From assembly GCA_043381765.1 (NCBI GenBank), contig JBHJMP010000498.1, forward strand, positions 1-27,196: a stretch of DNA of 27,196 nt. Direction: 5' to 3'. How positions within the stretch are numbered: position 1 is the first letter of the stretch; every line of letters starts with the position of its first letter. Shown here one piece after another: positions 11,343 to 22,788 of the stretch. Origin of the DNA: Collodictyon triciliatum. Its lineage: Eukaryota > CRuMs. The notes below the pieces were generated by a model that worked only from the letters and a program-made list of their open reading frames with translations, was not told the origin of the DNA and did not search any database. A program made the position numbers and the translations under genes.

Positions 11343-13879
11343 ATGAGCCACGCCCAAGCCGCTATGGGTCAACATCCGCTCGACCTTCTTTACTACGTGT
11401 CCTTCCAAATGCTCCAAGCACCTACAAAAGCTCAAACACAAGCTCAACCACAAGCTCAACCACAAGCTCAACCACAAAATCAACTACAAAATCAACTACA
11501 AGCTCAACCACAAGCTCAACCACAAGCTCAAACACAAGCCACATCATCTTCCACATCACCACCAGTTTCCATGCCTCTTCCAGCCCCAAACATCCATTCG
11601 GGAGTCATTCCTCCGCTGGAGTTTATGCCTTCTGTTCTGGAGCTCCTCTGCGACTTGATTCAGCGGGCTCAAGCTATTCCAGATGCTGTCCTTCCGGTCC
11701 TGCTGCATGCCCTGCCCAACGACCTGCATGCCTCTCGCCTGGCGCCGCTCATCCGCCTGCGCCATCCGAATCTGCATCTCAGCCCAAATCTTCTGCAGAG
11801 CCCAACGTCTCCGCATTCCTGCCTCGGCCTGGCGATGCCCTTCCATCTAACTTCTTCAGAACGCAGAGCTGGCTGGACCGAAGCCATCAACCGACATCGC
11901 CCAGCTTTTGTCTACATGGTCGACCCAATTGAGCATGACTCTGGTTTGCACCAAAACGCATTGCTTTTGTTAACCTATAACTAGATTCGGTGATAATACT
12001 GACTGACAATTCACGCTTTATATAAATAGACTCAGATCCAAGGTCGAATGGTCCTCATGTCTATGGTAGGAGCGGGAAAAGTCTCGTCCATCTGTCAAAG
12101 CCAGCTACAGACTTGCGCACATTGCAGAAGGAATTGTCCATCGAATGGTGGACTGGGCTTGGTTATGCCACACTGCTCTCCACCAGACTCCCTCACAAGT
12201 CCTTTTTCCGCCGCGATCGATCGGGCGATATATCGTACTCCTACCCTACTGTGTTTCATATCTTGGCACGAATTTCTCCAACCCCTGCCACGAGCCAAGT
12301 CTCACGCACAAGCATCGATCTAACGTCTGCTCATCCTCGCATGGCGCTCACTGCATCCGCTGAGTCCATCCCTGCTTCAAAAGGAGCTCTTTTGCCTTGC
12401 TTGATGACATCAACACAAAAGACTCTACCACAATCCCCTACGCAATATGGGCTCATGAGCGACTCGACTGACCTCGGCAATCTTCCTCTTGGACAAGGAA
12501 GCATGCCCAGTTTATATGCTGCAACGATAAGTAGTCAAATGGGAGGGATGCACGTAGCGAATCCACGCCATCGCTGTGTGGAGCCTGAAGATCTCTTTCA
12601 TGTGTCACGCAAGCAGCCTTTTCGAAAGCAGTCCGGTGCGCACATGGCCATCCGTCGGGTCGGAGTGAACTATGCTTTGCACGTTTATGTCCGCACACAG
12701 GACGGCTCAATTGACTTCTATGACGGGAGACGAGACACATGGCACTCGAACGTAAACATGGACCAGGTGCAGCACGCTGTGGATGGAGAAGGCTTCCAGA
12801 TAGTCCACTTCAACACGCCCCTTTCAGATCTTGTCATTCGCCAGCTGGCGGTCTATGTCACCCGTACAAGACGTTCTGTTGACCGGCTCAAGATGCCTCC
12901 CAGCACAACAGAGGCACACACACGTGAGGTTATTCGCCGCTTTCTGCGCATTAAGGAGCAGACGCCCGATGCAAACCCTGCTGCAGATCTCCCTCCTTGC
13001 GACTGCTCCTACAAGCGACTCCCGAAGCCGGCCACATTCCATTCGCTCCCATCTGCCGCCCAAAGATCCCTGGCCATGATGTCGCAGCTTAACCAAGCGC
13101 AGGCGCAGTTTAGCCAAGAGTTGCACGGCGCAGACACCTCTCGATTGCAGTCCCTGAATCCGCCGCCTCTTCGCTCTATCCCTTCCCAGAGTGCACCCTA
13201 TGTCGCGTTGCATCATGAAAGAAGCATAATTCTGGAGGAAGAAACCCCAGGACCTTCCAATGTGTACGGACTAAAGCCTTTTGTCCCAGCGAAGGAATCC
13301 AATCAGGACGCATTCGCCGTGAACCAGACTTCTCCTTTGTCCCTTTCGCCCGTCTCGTCGCTGCCCTCTTCATCGAGCTCTCCTGTCAACCCCACCTTCC
13401 CTGCTTTCTCGACGGCATTCCCAGAAACGCCCCAAGATTCGAGTCCTTTGCTAACCATCCCACCAAACACAAGCCATGACATCAACAGAGACATGCAAAC
13501 AAACTCGCCCTCAACCCATACCAGTTTTCTGCCGCTTTCCCCAGGAACTGCTTTCCTCTCGAACGCACAGCCCGCCGCCGCATCACAGCGTGATTTCCCT
13601 TGCATCACAACGCCATCCTCGATGGATGAATACCACCAATACGGCGCCCCTGCTGGTCTGTTCAGTGGTGTCTCAAAACTTGACTTTGCTGCGATTCAGT
13701 CGCCCCACCAAGACAACCCCCGTGTTCTTGGGACATTCCTCGGGCGCTCTGTCTGTGGAGACACAAGTACGCAGACAACATCTTTGGCAGATAGCATCAC
13801 AAAGCCAAAGAAGCTCGCCGCATCATCACTCAGCCATAGTGATTACCGAGATACGCAGGACCAGGAACTCATCGGCTAG
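11343..13879 (+). CDS. Unrecognised protein with Gln-Pro-Gln-Ala repeat
   Basis: I do not recognise this family. Model: exon 11343-11943, intron 11944-12029 (CTG|GTTTGC...ATAAATAG), exon 12030-13879, giving 816 aa. Residues about 27-65 are a low-complexity block of Gln-Pro, Gln-Ala and Gln-Leu pairs. A Ser/Thr/Pro segment follows, then a leucine-rich stretch. The best-ordered part is encoded around 12570-12960: it starts near CVEPEDLFHVSRKQ and runs through VNYALHVYVRTQDGSIDFYD and FQIVHFNTPLSDLVIRQL, predicted alternating beta and helix. The remainder is Ser/Pro-rich and probably disordered. No signal peptide or membrane span is seen. The long GC-rich open frame supports coding, but the single intron is my choice among several donors. 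It could be a regulatory or nuclear protein; that is a guess from composition. Confidence 0.72.
11423..11537 (+). repeat. In-frame 12-nt tandem repeat CAACCACAAGCT (Gln-Pro-Gln-Ala)
   Basis: About nine copies of a 12-nt unit with A/C substitutions (AAACACAAGCT, AACTACAAAAT) encode alternating Gln with Pro, Ala, Thr or Leu. The multiple-of-three unit keeps the frame, so copy number can vary without breaking the protein. Confidence 0.85.
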
Positions 13880-13999
13880 CTTGTCATAGGTGCCGCTATC
13901 CTCACTTGGTTGATTTGCTGAGGCTTGTGTTCTGCCTACAAAAAAAACAAAACCCAGTTTGATATGGCTAGAAGGCATCAAAGAAATCAAAATCAAAAT

Positions 14000-14070
<71 letters not shown>

Positions 14071-14966
14071 ACAAGGAAAACAGAAAGAAGAAGAAAAATG
14101 AAAAAGAAAGCAACTATCAACTATACACGACACTCATCATATGAACAAGGAAATATATAGAACACCGATACGCAGCCGCGAAGATTTAATGCACCACCGA
14201 AAGAACCCATGGACTCAAGTTTTTCTTTTCTTTTCCTACCACTCAATCGCTTTGTCCATTCAACATCCACGGTTCGAGAAGTGCTGCGTTGAATCTTCCA
14301 TCCATTTTTTTCGCAGGGGCTGTCACGCGCATCCAACATCCACCTTTCTCTATTATATCCCCTCTTTTCTTTTTTTTTTAAACATCATTTTTTCCCTCAT
14401 TCTGTCTTCTTTCCGTTTCACTCGCAAACGTTTCGCAAGTTGATTAAAACGAATCATCCCCAATCACAATCATAATCACATCAACCGAGCGCGGAGATGG
14501 AAAAGAAAAGGCAGCGTATTCAGAATGCCGGTGTTTGCGTGTAATAATTTATTCGTAAAGAGTGTCCGTGTCTAAAATGTTCGATGCTTTTTATAAAAAA
14601 ATTTTAATTTTGGTATTGATTGTTGCCTCGGAATCGGTCGTATTGTTTCGGTGGAGCTGAGTGTTTGTTTTTTTTCTTTTTTCAGATTCTTCTCTTTATT
14701 GCACTGTTTCCAGTGTTTGTCGACTTCAAAAACGGCGAAGCGGGGACTTAAGCACTCTCCTTTTCCTTCTTTTTCTTCTTCTTCTGCAAATGTTTGTGTT
14801 TACAAACTCAGTGAGATATCGATGAAGAGGGTTTATAAAGATGTAGATAAAAGCGTGCGTCTCTAGTCTCAGGATTAGCATCCTCCGTAGATATGAAGCA
14901 TATATTTGCATGAAAAGAGAAAGAAAGAAAAAAAGGACATATGCGCAATATAAACATATATGTGAA
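13880..14966. other. Convergent spacer between the 816-aa gene and CBF5
   Basis: About 1.1 kb with no supportable gene. It holds a 68-nt A run (14001-14068), A-rich DNA to about 14110, T/C-rich stretches around 14340-14420 and 14665-14790, and otherwise unremarkable AT-rich sequence. Frames here are poly-Lys or low-complexity. Confidence 0.6.
14001..14068. repeat. 68-nt poly(A) run
   Basis: An uninterrupted A homopolymer begins 122 nt after the stop codon of the upstream + strand gene, preceded by AATC repeats. Its position resembles a templated poly(A) tail, but the upstream gene has a likely intron, so retroposition is not indicated. Exact length may be unreliable. Confidence 0.8.
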
Positions 14967-17576
14967 TCATGTCACCTTCTCTCCTGCTGGCTCGGCGGGT
15001 GTTTCGGCAGGTGCTTCGGCCACTGGCGCAGGTGCTTCTTCGGCGGGTTCTTCGGTCTTGCGCTTCTGTGGGATACATTGATTGCATTTTAGAACAGAAC
15101 AGGCATGATTCTACGTTGCGTTATGTGATTCGATACAATCTAGTCTGACCTTATCTTTCTTCTCCTTCTTCTCCTTCTTTTCTTTCTTCTCCGGAACTTC
15201 AGCAGCCTCGGCAGCAGCAGGTGTTGTAGCAGGCTCCACCTCTTCGACCAAATGCTTCTTCGGCGTCTTGGCTGTGTCCACCGTAGGGTTTTGAGTCTCG
15301 GGAAGGCTATTCATTAATGTGTAAATTACTTCATCATCCCTTCTGTTTGGGTTTCAAATATGTTAATAAACTTGTTGTGGCTGCCATTTGCTTTGGCGTG
15401 GCAAATACAATCGTAGGGGGTTCACAGCTGGCTTCTGTGCAAAAAAGAAAAAAAAACACTAGAAATTATGACTGCCATGGCACGTACTTGAAGTCAGCAT
15501 ATCCGGACCTCCAGGCGTCAGGGGTCTTTTCGTTCACACGTCCGTACTTGTCGAGTTTGCCCTCAGAAATGAGTTTCTTCTTCTTGCTGGCCTGGGGAGC
15601 GAAGCATGTAAAATGAGAACAACACCCCATGATTTAAACATGCAATAAAATTTTGAAAGGTTGACAACAGCATGCCAAGAAAAGACCCATGTGAACTTAA
15701 ATCAGAAACCTGAGGCCCGAGTCCCCAGCGGCGAGGGTAGAGGTCGCGGTCCATGATGACACGTTTAATCTTTGCGACAACGCCGTGGTCGCATGTGGCC
15801 ATCACAGCAGTGGTCATTTGGGCGATTCCAACAGCAACAGCCTCACCCTTTGTAGTCATGATGACGATTTCCTCATTAACCTCGATGTTGTCTTCGAAGC
15901 CTGTTTCATGAGTAATTGACAGAGTAAGTTTCTACTTCATCTTAAATGAACAGTCTATAAATCTAATACGTAAAGTGATGCAAATATGATTCCTTTGAAA
16001 TAAAGCATAATGGAACAAGCCAACTGAAAAAAATATGTAAAAGCAATAAAGAAAAATATACGCAGTAGCCCAGGAACCATGAACTTGGCTCCATAGCAAA
16101 TAGCGTTCACAGCACTATCCTTGACAACAACGCGCTTGTGCTTGCACAAGAGAGTTTCCAATGGGCGGACAACACGGCGCATATAGGATTCTAGTTTTCG
16201 CATATTGATAATAAATCGTTAATGAGTGATAAATTCATTTCATTATTACGTAATGAATGTTAGGTTAAGAGAAAAGGCCCAGGGTTCTTGCCGAATCAAC
16301 TATACTTGATATTGGTGTGTCTTGTTTCAGTTACATGTAGAGAGAGAAAAAGGGAAAACACGGTGACAATACTTCGTACCGTCCTTTTGGTTATCAAGAA
16401 GCCATTGGGCATCCAGGATATCGTGCATGGTCTTGGGGTCATCCTTCTCAGTCAGGGTGCCAGAACGAACACGGCGAAGCTCCTCCATGTGGCCTCCAGT
16501 GCCAATCAAAAGGCCGAGATGGACGCACAATGTACGAATGTAAGTTCCTGCTTCACAGCTGACCCAGAAGATACCCAGGTGGCGCTGTGGGTCGTACTCA
16601 ATCATCTTGCTCTCGTAGATGGTGCGCACACGAAGCTGGCGTTTGACAGCGGCAATAAGTGGCGGGCGTTGGAACTGAGCTCCAGTCAGAGCCTCGAGGG
16701 CCTATAGTGAATCATTGGCAGGGTATTGTAGTATGTTCAGACCCGGTACTCGCTTGCTTAAATGGAAAGAAGAGAAGGTAGAATTGGTACTCACATTTTT
16801 AGCATCTTCAGTTGTTAAAAAAAAAAAGAAAGGGAAAGAGAAAGAGACATTCTTGTCTCGCGGATACGACGGTGATGTATCCGTACCTCTGTAAGTTTTG
16901 ACCCGTCGCTGATGGCAGAGTGCAGACGAACAATGCCGACGTATTCCTTACCTAGGGGCCCAAAGGCAGAAGAAAGTAGTCACGAATCGGTCCAAAGGAA
17001 ATAGAAGGAGACACATAAGAATGCCTCTTATTTGCTTGAGGGATAGGATTGTACCAGCAGACTGTTGAGCCTTCACCAGACGAGTGGCACGGTCGATACA
17101 GACAATCAGACAACCCGTGACTTTTGGGTCGAGGGTTCCGGAGTGACCCGTACGCTCCACACGGAGGATTTTCTTGATCCATGCCACAACTTCGTGGGAA
17201 GAAGGATTGGCTGGTTTGTCGAGGTTAATCACACCATACCTGATGTTCGGGAGGCAGCCGGCAAAAGGGAATTAGAGGCGAAGACAGGCAGTGAGACAGA
17301 TAGAAAAGCTTACAAGTATTGTAGGCAATTCCACTGAGCGAAAATAAAAAAAATAATATCGTGGAAAGCAATTGACACTTGATCCTCTTGATGAATACAA
17401 GTATCTGTCCCTTGTGTGGGTTTGAGACTATTCAACTCCCCAATAAGTATAAAAAAAAAAGCAAACAAGAAAGCATTACTTGAGGTACTCGGTTATGGGG
17501 CGGTTGAAAGGGGTGGAACCGCAAGGAATCGGAGTGTAGTGACCAGTGCGGACGTGAAGTTTGCCGTAGTTCTAGC

Positions 17577-17607
<31 letters not shown>

Positions 17608-18110
17608 GAAAAAAGGCAAAGGAACGCTTAGAAATGAATATGTGGTCTTCTTTACTGCTATGGGTCTCTTTGGCCGACGGGCTGTATGGGTCCTGGCACT
17701 AATAGAGGATAAGTCCAAACCTTGAGCAACAAAGGCCAGTTAGAAGTGTCAATCACGGGCGTTTCAGAAGTAGGCTGAATAACGTGCTCCTTGGCTGTCT
17801 CCTTGGTTGTCTCCTTGACCTCGGCTGCGACGGCCTCCTTCTTGGACTTTTTCTTTTTCTCGGGAACTGGCAAGACAAGTTAACCAGGTGCATATAGATA
17901 AATAAAAAAAAATGTATTATTATTCAGAACTCGACAGAAAAAAATAAAAAAAATAAAAAAAAATAAAAAAAACTCCCCCACTTGAACGGGACATACAGCC
18001 CAGGACAAAATGGAACATGGGTATACAAGAGTGCAGAAAACAGAAAGAATAGTTTTGAGAGAGTCAATACTAAAGGGACAAGGTTTAGAAAGTCTATTAC
18101 CTGCGGACAT
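14967..18110 (-). CDS. CBF5: H/ACA snoRNP pseudouridine synthase Cbf5 / dyskerin
   Basis: Catalytic subunit of nucleolar H/ACA snoRNPs; isomerises uridines in rRNA and snRNA. Exons in coding order: 18110-18101, 17866-17721, 17571-17480, 17239-17055, 16951-16887, 16701-16380, 16190-16062, 15900-15710, 15591-15488, 15306-15150, 15065-14967; 1500 nt, 499 aa. The first coding exon is only 10 nt (Met-Ser-Ala plus one base). Domains: lysine-rich N-terminus; dyskerin-like segment ending [11 protein letters not shown] (about 42-52); TruB-type catalytic domain with catalytic Asp120 in [31 protein letters not shown] and the conserved [18 protein letters not shown] domain about 290-370 with [30 protein letters not shown], which resembles fungal Cbf5; then a Lys/Glu-rich C-terminal tail typical of nucleolar localisation. 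All key residues are intact. It lies tail-to-tail with the upstream + strand gene. Confidence 0.97.
17582..17607. repeat. 26-nt poly(A) run in CBF5 intron
   Basis: The A run sits in the intron at 17572-17720. In the minus-strand transcript it is a U run ending 10 nt before the 3' splice site, so it probably serves as the polypyrimidine tract. Confidence 0.8.
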
Positions 18111-18282
18111 TGCAGACTCTCTGGCGTGGATTTCCTTGGAGACCTTTGTGGGCGAGTTTTTAGCTTGGAGCTTTGTGCAGCGCGGAGAAGAGATTTTGTG
18201 GCGTTGATTTATCAGTCTCAAACATCACATGGTCGCCCACATTTCTTGGTTTTTATTTTCTTTCCTTCTCTCCGTCGATTTC

Positions 18283-18289
18283 TGATTGG
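18283..18289 (-). promoter_or_regulatory. CBF5: CCAAT box (CCAATCA) upstream of CBF5
   Basis: GGCCAATCAGA reads on the CBF5 coding strand about 175 nt before its ATG. It matches the NF-Y/HAP consensus core and flanks well. Confidence 0.45.
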
Positions 18290-18692
18290 CCGCACAAATT
18301 TTGGTTGGATGTTTCGGCACAGAAACGCGCTTGATTCAGTTTGGTCGATGTGTCGAGAGTGACCACGAAATATACATATCTGGAAAATATATTTAAACCA
18401 ATTTTATAATCTTATTTCCCAATATTTGCCGTGTGCAGCGATTTTAAGATGATGGTTATATACATTTTTTGTATTGCAAATAACTTCGTGACCCTGTGGC
18501 CGTGATATGGTTGGCGGGAATGCCAGCCGACCCAGGTTAAAATATGCTTCATCAGGCGCAGTCAAGACGAGCGGGCAAGTGTCATCAACCAGAGTGTCAT
18601 ATGAGCTGATTTCATCATATGAGCAGGGAGTCTCTAACTCCGACTCACATCAGATTTCATGTCACATTTGGGGGCCGCTGGAATGAATAATC

Positions 18693-18698
18693 TTTATT
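18693..18698 (-). other. Candidate polyadenylation signal AATAAA
   Basis: AATAAA on the minus strand lies about 90 nt past the stop codon of the CBS-PB1 gene, a normal distance for 3' end formation. Confidence 0.35.
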
Positions 18699-18787
18699 CA
18701 TGGTTTCTTGATGTTTCTTGATTTTATTCCATTTCTTTTTTGAGGCTTTTGTGCCCAACAGAAAGGAAGGAAGAAAGAAAAAGGGTG

Positions 18788-19149
18788 TCAGTTTTTGTTT
18801 CGGAGCATGAGGAGAGCAGCAGCACCAGCAGCACCTAAGGCAAGTGTAACAAGCGGAAGGACAACATTCACAGTCCCCGAGGATTTGTTCTGTTCTTGCG
18901 AAGGGCTTATTGGGGCATTTTGATTTTGGTGGTGGTGGTGTTGTTGTTGTTGTTGTTGTTGTTGCTGCTGCTTGTGTTGCTGCTGCGGGACGTATGGAGC
19001 AGGAGACGGAACCTGTGGTGGGATTTGCTGGTGTTGTGGCAGTGATGGAGATTCCTGGATGGTTGGGACATGTCCTGAAAGCTGGCCCAAAGAATCCACC
19101 TGATGGGGTGATCATATTATTTATTAGATAGAAAATTGAAAGATAATGG

Positions 19150-19205
<56 letters not shown>

Positions 19206-22200
19206 TTAATTTGCATTTACACTTGAAAAATGTTGGGGTGGTGAAAGTGAGGGGATCGAGTCATATATTTACCATTAGAATATCTTTATTTGTTTGATTC
19301 TAGACTCGATTTATCATACCTTTGATTTTAACGATGCAATTGTGTTTGCAGATGCTAGGCTGATTGAATCAGCGTGGGCCCGACGGAAGGAGGATGAACC
19401 GAACGAACTTTCTGAGTCTCGGCGTTCGGAGCGACTTTCAGAATCGGTTGGAGTTTGGTTCGATTCCGTTTGGTTTGTTGAAGGGATGGAAAATAAAGAT
19501 GGTGAATAAGAATTCATCGTAGTGCGTGATAAATATAGCTTGAGCATTCGTTGCCCTGCTGCGCGGGTATGAGCGACAGCATCCTGCAAATCCATGTCCT
19601 GATTAATGAGGACCAGGTCTCCGTCCTGTGGAGTGTGTTGTGATATGTTATGTTACAATAGTACTTCCGCTGGATATCTCAGACTAAAATTATGCAGATA
19701 GAAGTACTTCAATACATATGTATTTACTCTGTGTTTACAGCAATAATTTTATCCCCCTCCCCAAGAGGAGAGTAAGAAAAAAAAAGGAAAAAAAGAAAAA
19801 AAGAAAAAAAGAAAAAAAGAAAAAAAGAAAAAAAGAAAAAAAGAAAATGAGAAAGAAAAAGAAAAAGAAAAGAAAAAAGTATTAAAGCTACAATTCACTT
19901 TACGAAAAGAATACCTCATCTCGGTATTTGATCACCAAAGACGTTGCATTTGGTTCATTAATGCGTAATGCGATTGATTGGATAAGAGACTGATAAGAAA
20001 CTGAGCTTGAAGTCAATCGGTGAACGTTTCCTGATAAATCGCTATACTTGTACACAAACATGTCTGTGTTTCGGGTAGAAACTGATCTAAAGGTCCCAAA
20101 AGAAAAGAAAAGAAAAAGATTATCTCAAAAAAAATGAGATAGAAATAGCATTCAGTTTTATACTTTTGTGATACAAATATAGCTGCCTCTTTAACATATA
20201 CAATTGAATACTTGGGTTCGTCAGTAAAAGCATCGCTATAGTTTGAAACTGAATCATCTTCACGCCTCCTTGAGGTGCCGCGGCTTTGCTTGTCCTCTTC
20301 ATCTACGCACAAAACAGAACCCCACAGATTTTGCCAGGCCGACGATGGAGCAGCAGAGTTTGTGGTAGCCGTCGTAGTTGTTTCATTCTGAATATTGGAA
20401 TACGAAAGTTTCTTGTTTTAATATACATAAGTTTTATGATCTGAAGGGAAACACAAAATAATATATACGAATAAATAATAATATAAAAAGAGTAAAATAT
20501 GAGACAAGAAGTCAAATAAAAAAAAAACACTCTCAAATACACGAACCAAAAAAAATAGAAGGGCCACTCACGTTCGATACAACATGATATGTCAGTTGGA
20601 GGACATCGACTAATCCACACACACGACCATCATCACCAACAACAGGTAAATGGAGGAATCGGCCCTCTTGCATTTGTTGCAAAGCTTCCAAGATGGTAGT
20701 CCGAGGAGACACACAATCAGGGTTCTGTGTCATTACTTTTTGAACGAGGGTGGAAGGAGATAACTTTGCAGCTATAACGCGAACAACGAGATCTTTTGAT
20801 GTAAAAATGCCAATTGCTTTTCGATCTTCGACCACTAAAACAGCACTAGTTTTGCATTGCATCATCTTCTTGACAGAGTCCCTGGTTTCGTATGGATACA
20901 CGTTATGATGATAAAAGCATTCGAACGCGATAAAGCAGCAACAGCACGAAACTGGTATTCTTCAATATGTTTTTGATTACCTAATACTCGATTGAGAGGA
21001 TACTTCTGGTAGAACCGAAGAATCGCCCAGAATGGTCCCTATGGTTGGAAACATTTTCTCCTTCAATGAAGCTACCAAATCCTATGTCAACAATAGCAAC
21101 AGAGTTTACGTTTCTATTCGTGCTTTGATTGGTATTCAAAATTATGTCATGCAATTATAGTTAACTAAATTATAAGAAAAAAACAATTAAGTCACGCGTC
21201 ACAACTATCCAGTAAATATATTTATTTAAGTACCTGGGTGCTAGTCGATGAAGGACCATTGTGAGATGTCAATTCTTGTTCAATGCGAGAATAAAGAGAG
21301 ACAGATGATTCTGTGATTCTTTCCATCTTTGAGATGGCATCATACATGCACTTAGTAATATCTATGAGTCCATAAATAGTTCCACCACGTACAACAGGGA
21401 GGTGACGAAAATGACCCGAAACCATTATACGAAGGGCCTTGAAGCCAAGTATGAGTTAGATATCGGTAATTATAATAAGATACTCTCTTCTACATGTTCG
21501 CTAACCCCAATTTTATATAATTTTAAATTTCTTCTAAGGGGGTTGAAAATCAAGAAATAGACTATTGTGTATAGCACTTAAATATGAGAATACTGAATTA
21601 AATAATAAAATAAAATCAAACTTCAGAAACAAGAGTATCCGGCGATGCGCAAGTGACTTCCTTTGTCATGACTTGGGCTGCAAAAGCTACTTGAGGGTCA
21701 ACCCCATTAGACACTGCTTTCGCCACGTCCTATGTAATGATTAAGCTGTTTTTTTTCTTTTTTGGACTATTCCTACAGTTAACCAACAAACAAACAAACA
21801 AACAAACAAACAAACAAACAAACAAACAAACAAACAAACAAACAAACAAACAAACAAACAAACAAACAAACATACAAATAAATAAACAAATAAATAAACA
21901 AATATACAAATAAATAAATAATAGCTATGAACCTAAACAGTTAAATTGCTTTTAAAAAAATCACACCAATATTGATTAACGTCTCGAATTTAGAAGCATA
22001 AATACACCACACAGACACACAATCATATTTTACAATTAATGATCAATATAATTCGCATTGAATGTAACGTTTGGTCATGACTGAAAATGAAAGACATTCG
22101 TAGAGATGAATTGAACCTTATCAGTCAAAATGCCAGACAATGCACGCTCGTCTGCATCACGAGTCAAAAGAACAGCATCCACTCGATTATCAGACATGGC

Positions 22201-22690
22201 TCGGCAACATTCAAATAAAACTGTATTCTCCGATAGTGTGATAAACTTTGAAGAACGAAGAGAGGTGACAGTCTTTTCAGCGGTTCGCGTTGGCTGCTTT
22301 GGAGTGGTCATCTGATTGGACGGCGTAGATTGCACAGCAGATGGCTTTGTTGTTGGTGTTGCTGCTGCTGTTGCTGGATACACAGAGGGAAGTGATTCGG
22401 TCTTTGCCAGGACTGGAGTGAGCTGATCGGTTCCTGAATCGGACAAAGAGAGAGAGTCCTTGCGACTTGGAAGGCTTTGAGCATCACCCGTAACAGTCGG
22501 GAGAGCAAAGTTGGTCCGTCGAATCGAAGTATTTCTATAGCGAGAGTGAGTGAGTGAGTGAGTGAGTGAGTGAGTGAGTGAGTGAGTGAGTGAGTGAGTG
22601 AGTGAGTGAGTGAGATTGCAAGGAAGAAACAAAAATTTATTTATTTCCTATAGGCAACTCTAGAGAAGGCATTTATTTTTATTTTTATTA

Positions 22691-22788
<98 letters not shown>

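Larger units (their letters stand above)
18111..18787. other. CBF5 promoter and CBS-PB1 3' flank
   Basis: No gene is supported. The CBF5-proximal part carries CCAATCA on the coding strand (18283-18289) and AAACGC at 18323-18328. Around 18490-18530 there is an imperfect inverted repeat (GGTTGGC...GCCAGCC). Between 18595 and 18625 TCATATGAG occurs twice. AATAAA on the minus strand lies at 18693-18698, downstream of the CBS-PB1 stop. Confidence 0.55.

Noticed and set aside
13959-14144. Lys-rich open frame over the poly(A) run
   Set aside because: A translation of a homopolymer, not a gene.
15320-15345. C-box-like ATGATGA on the minus strand in a CBF5 intron, considered as an intronic snoRNA
   Set aside because: No D box (CTGA) at a suitable distance and no terminal stem.
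16800-16860. Possible micro-exon in a CBF5 intron (TGAAG|ATGCTAAAAAT|GTGAGT)
   Set aside because: It would be 11 nt and break the frame, and the flanking exons already join to give the expected dyskerin sequence length.
22545-22632. Extension of CBS-PB1 exon 2 through Thr-His-Ser-Leu repeats
   Set aside because: The frame is open only because of the (ACTC)n array; a good acceptor at 22535 and a phase-matched first exon at 22932-22877 explain the 5' end.
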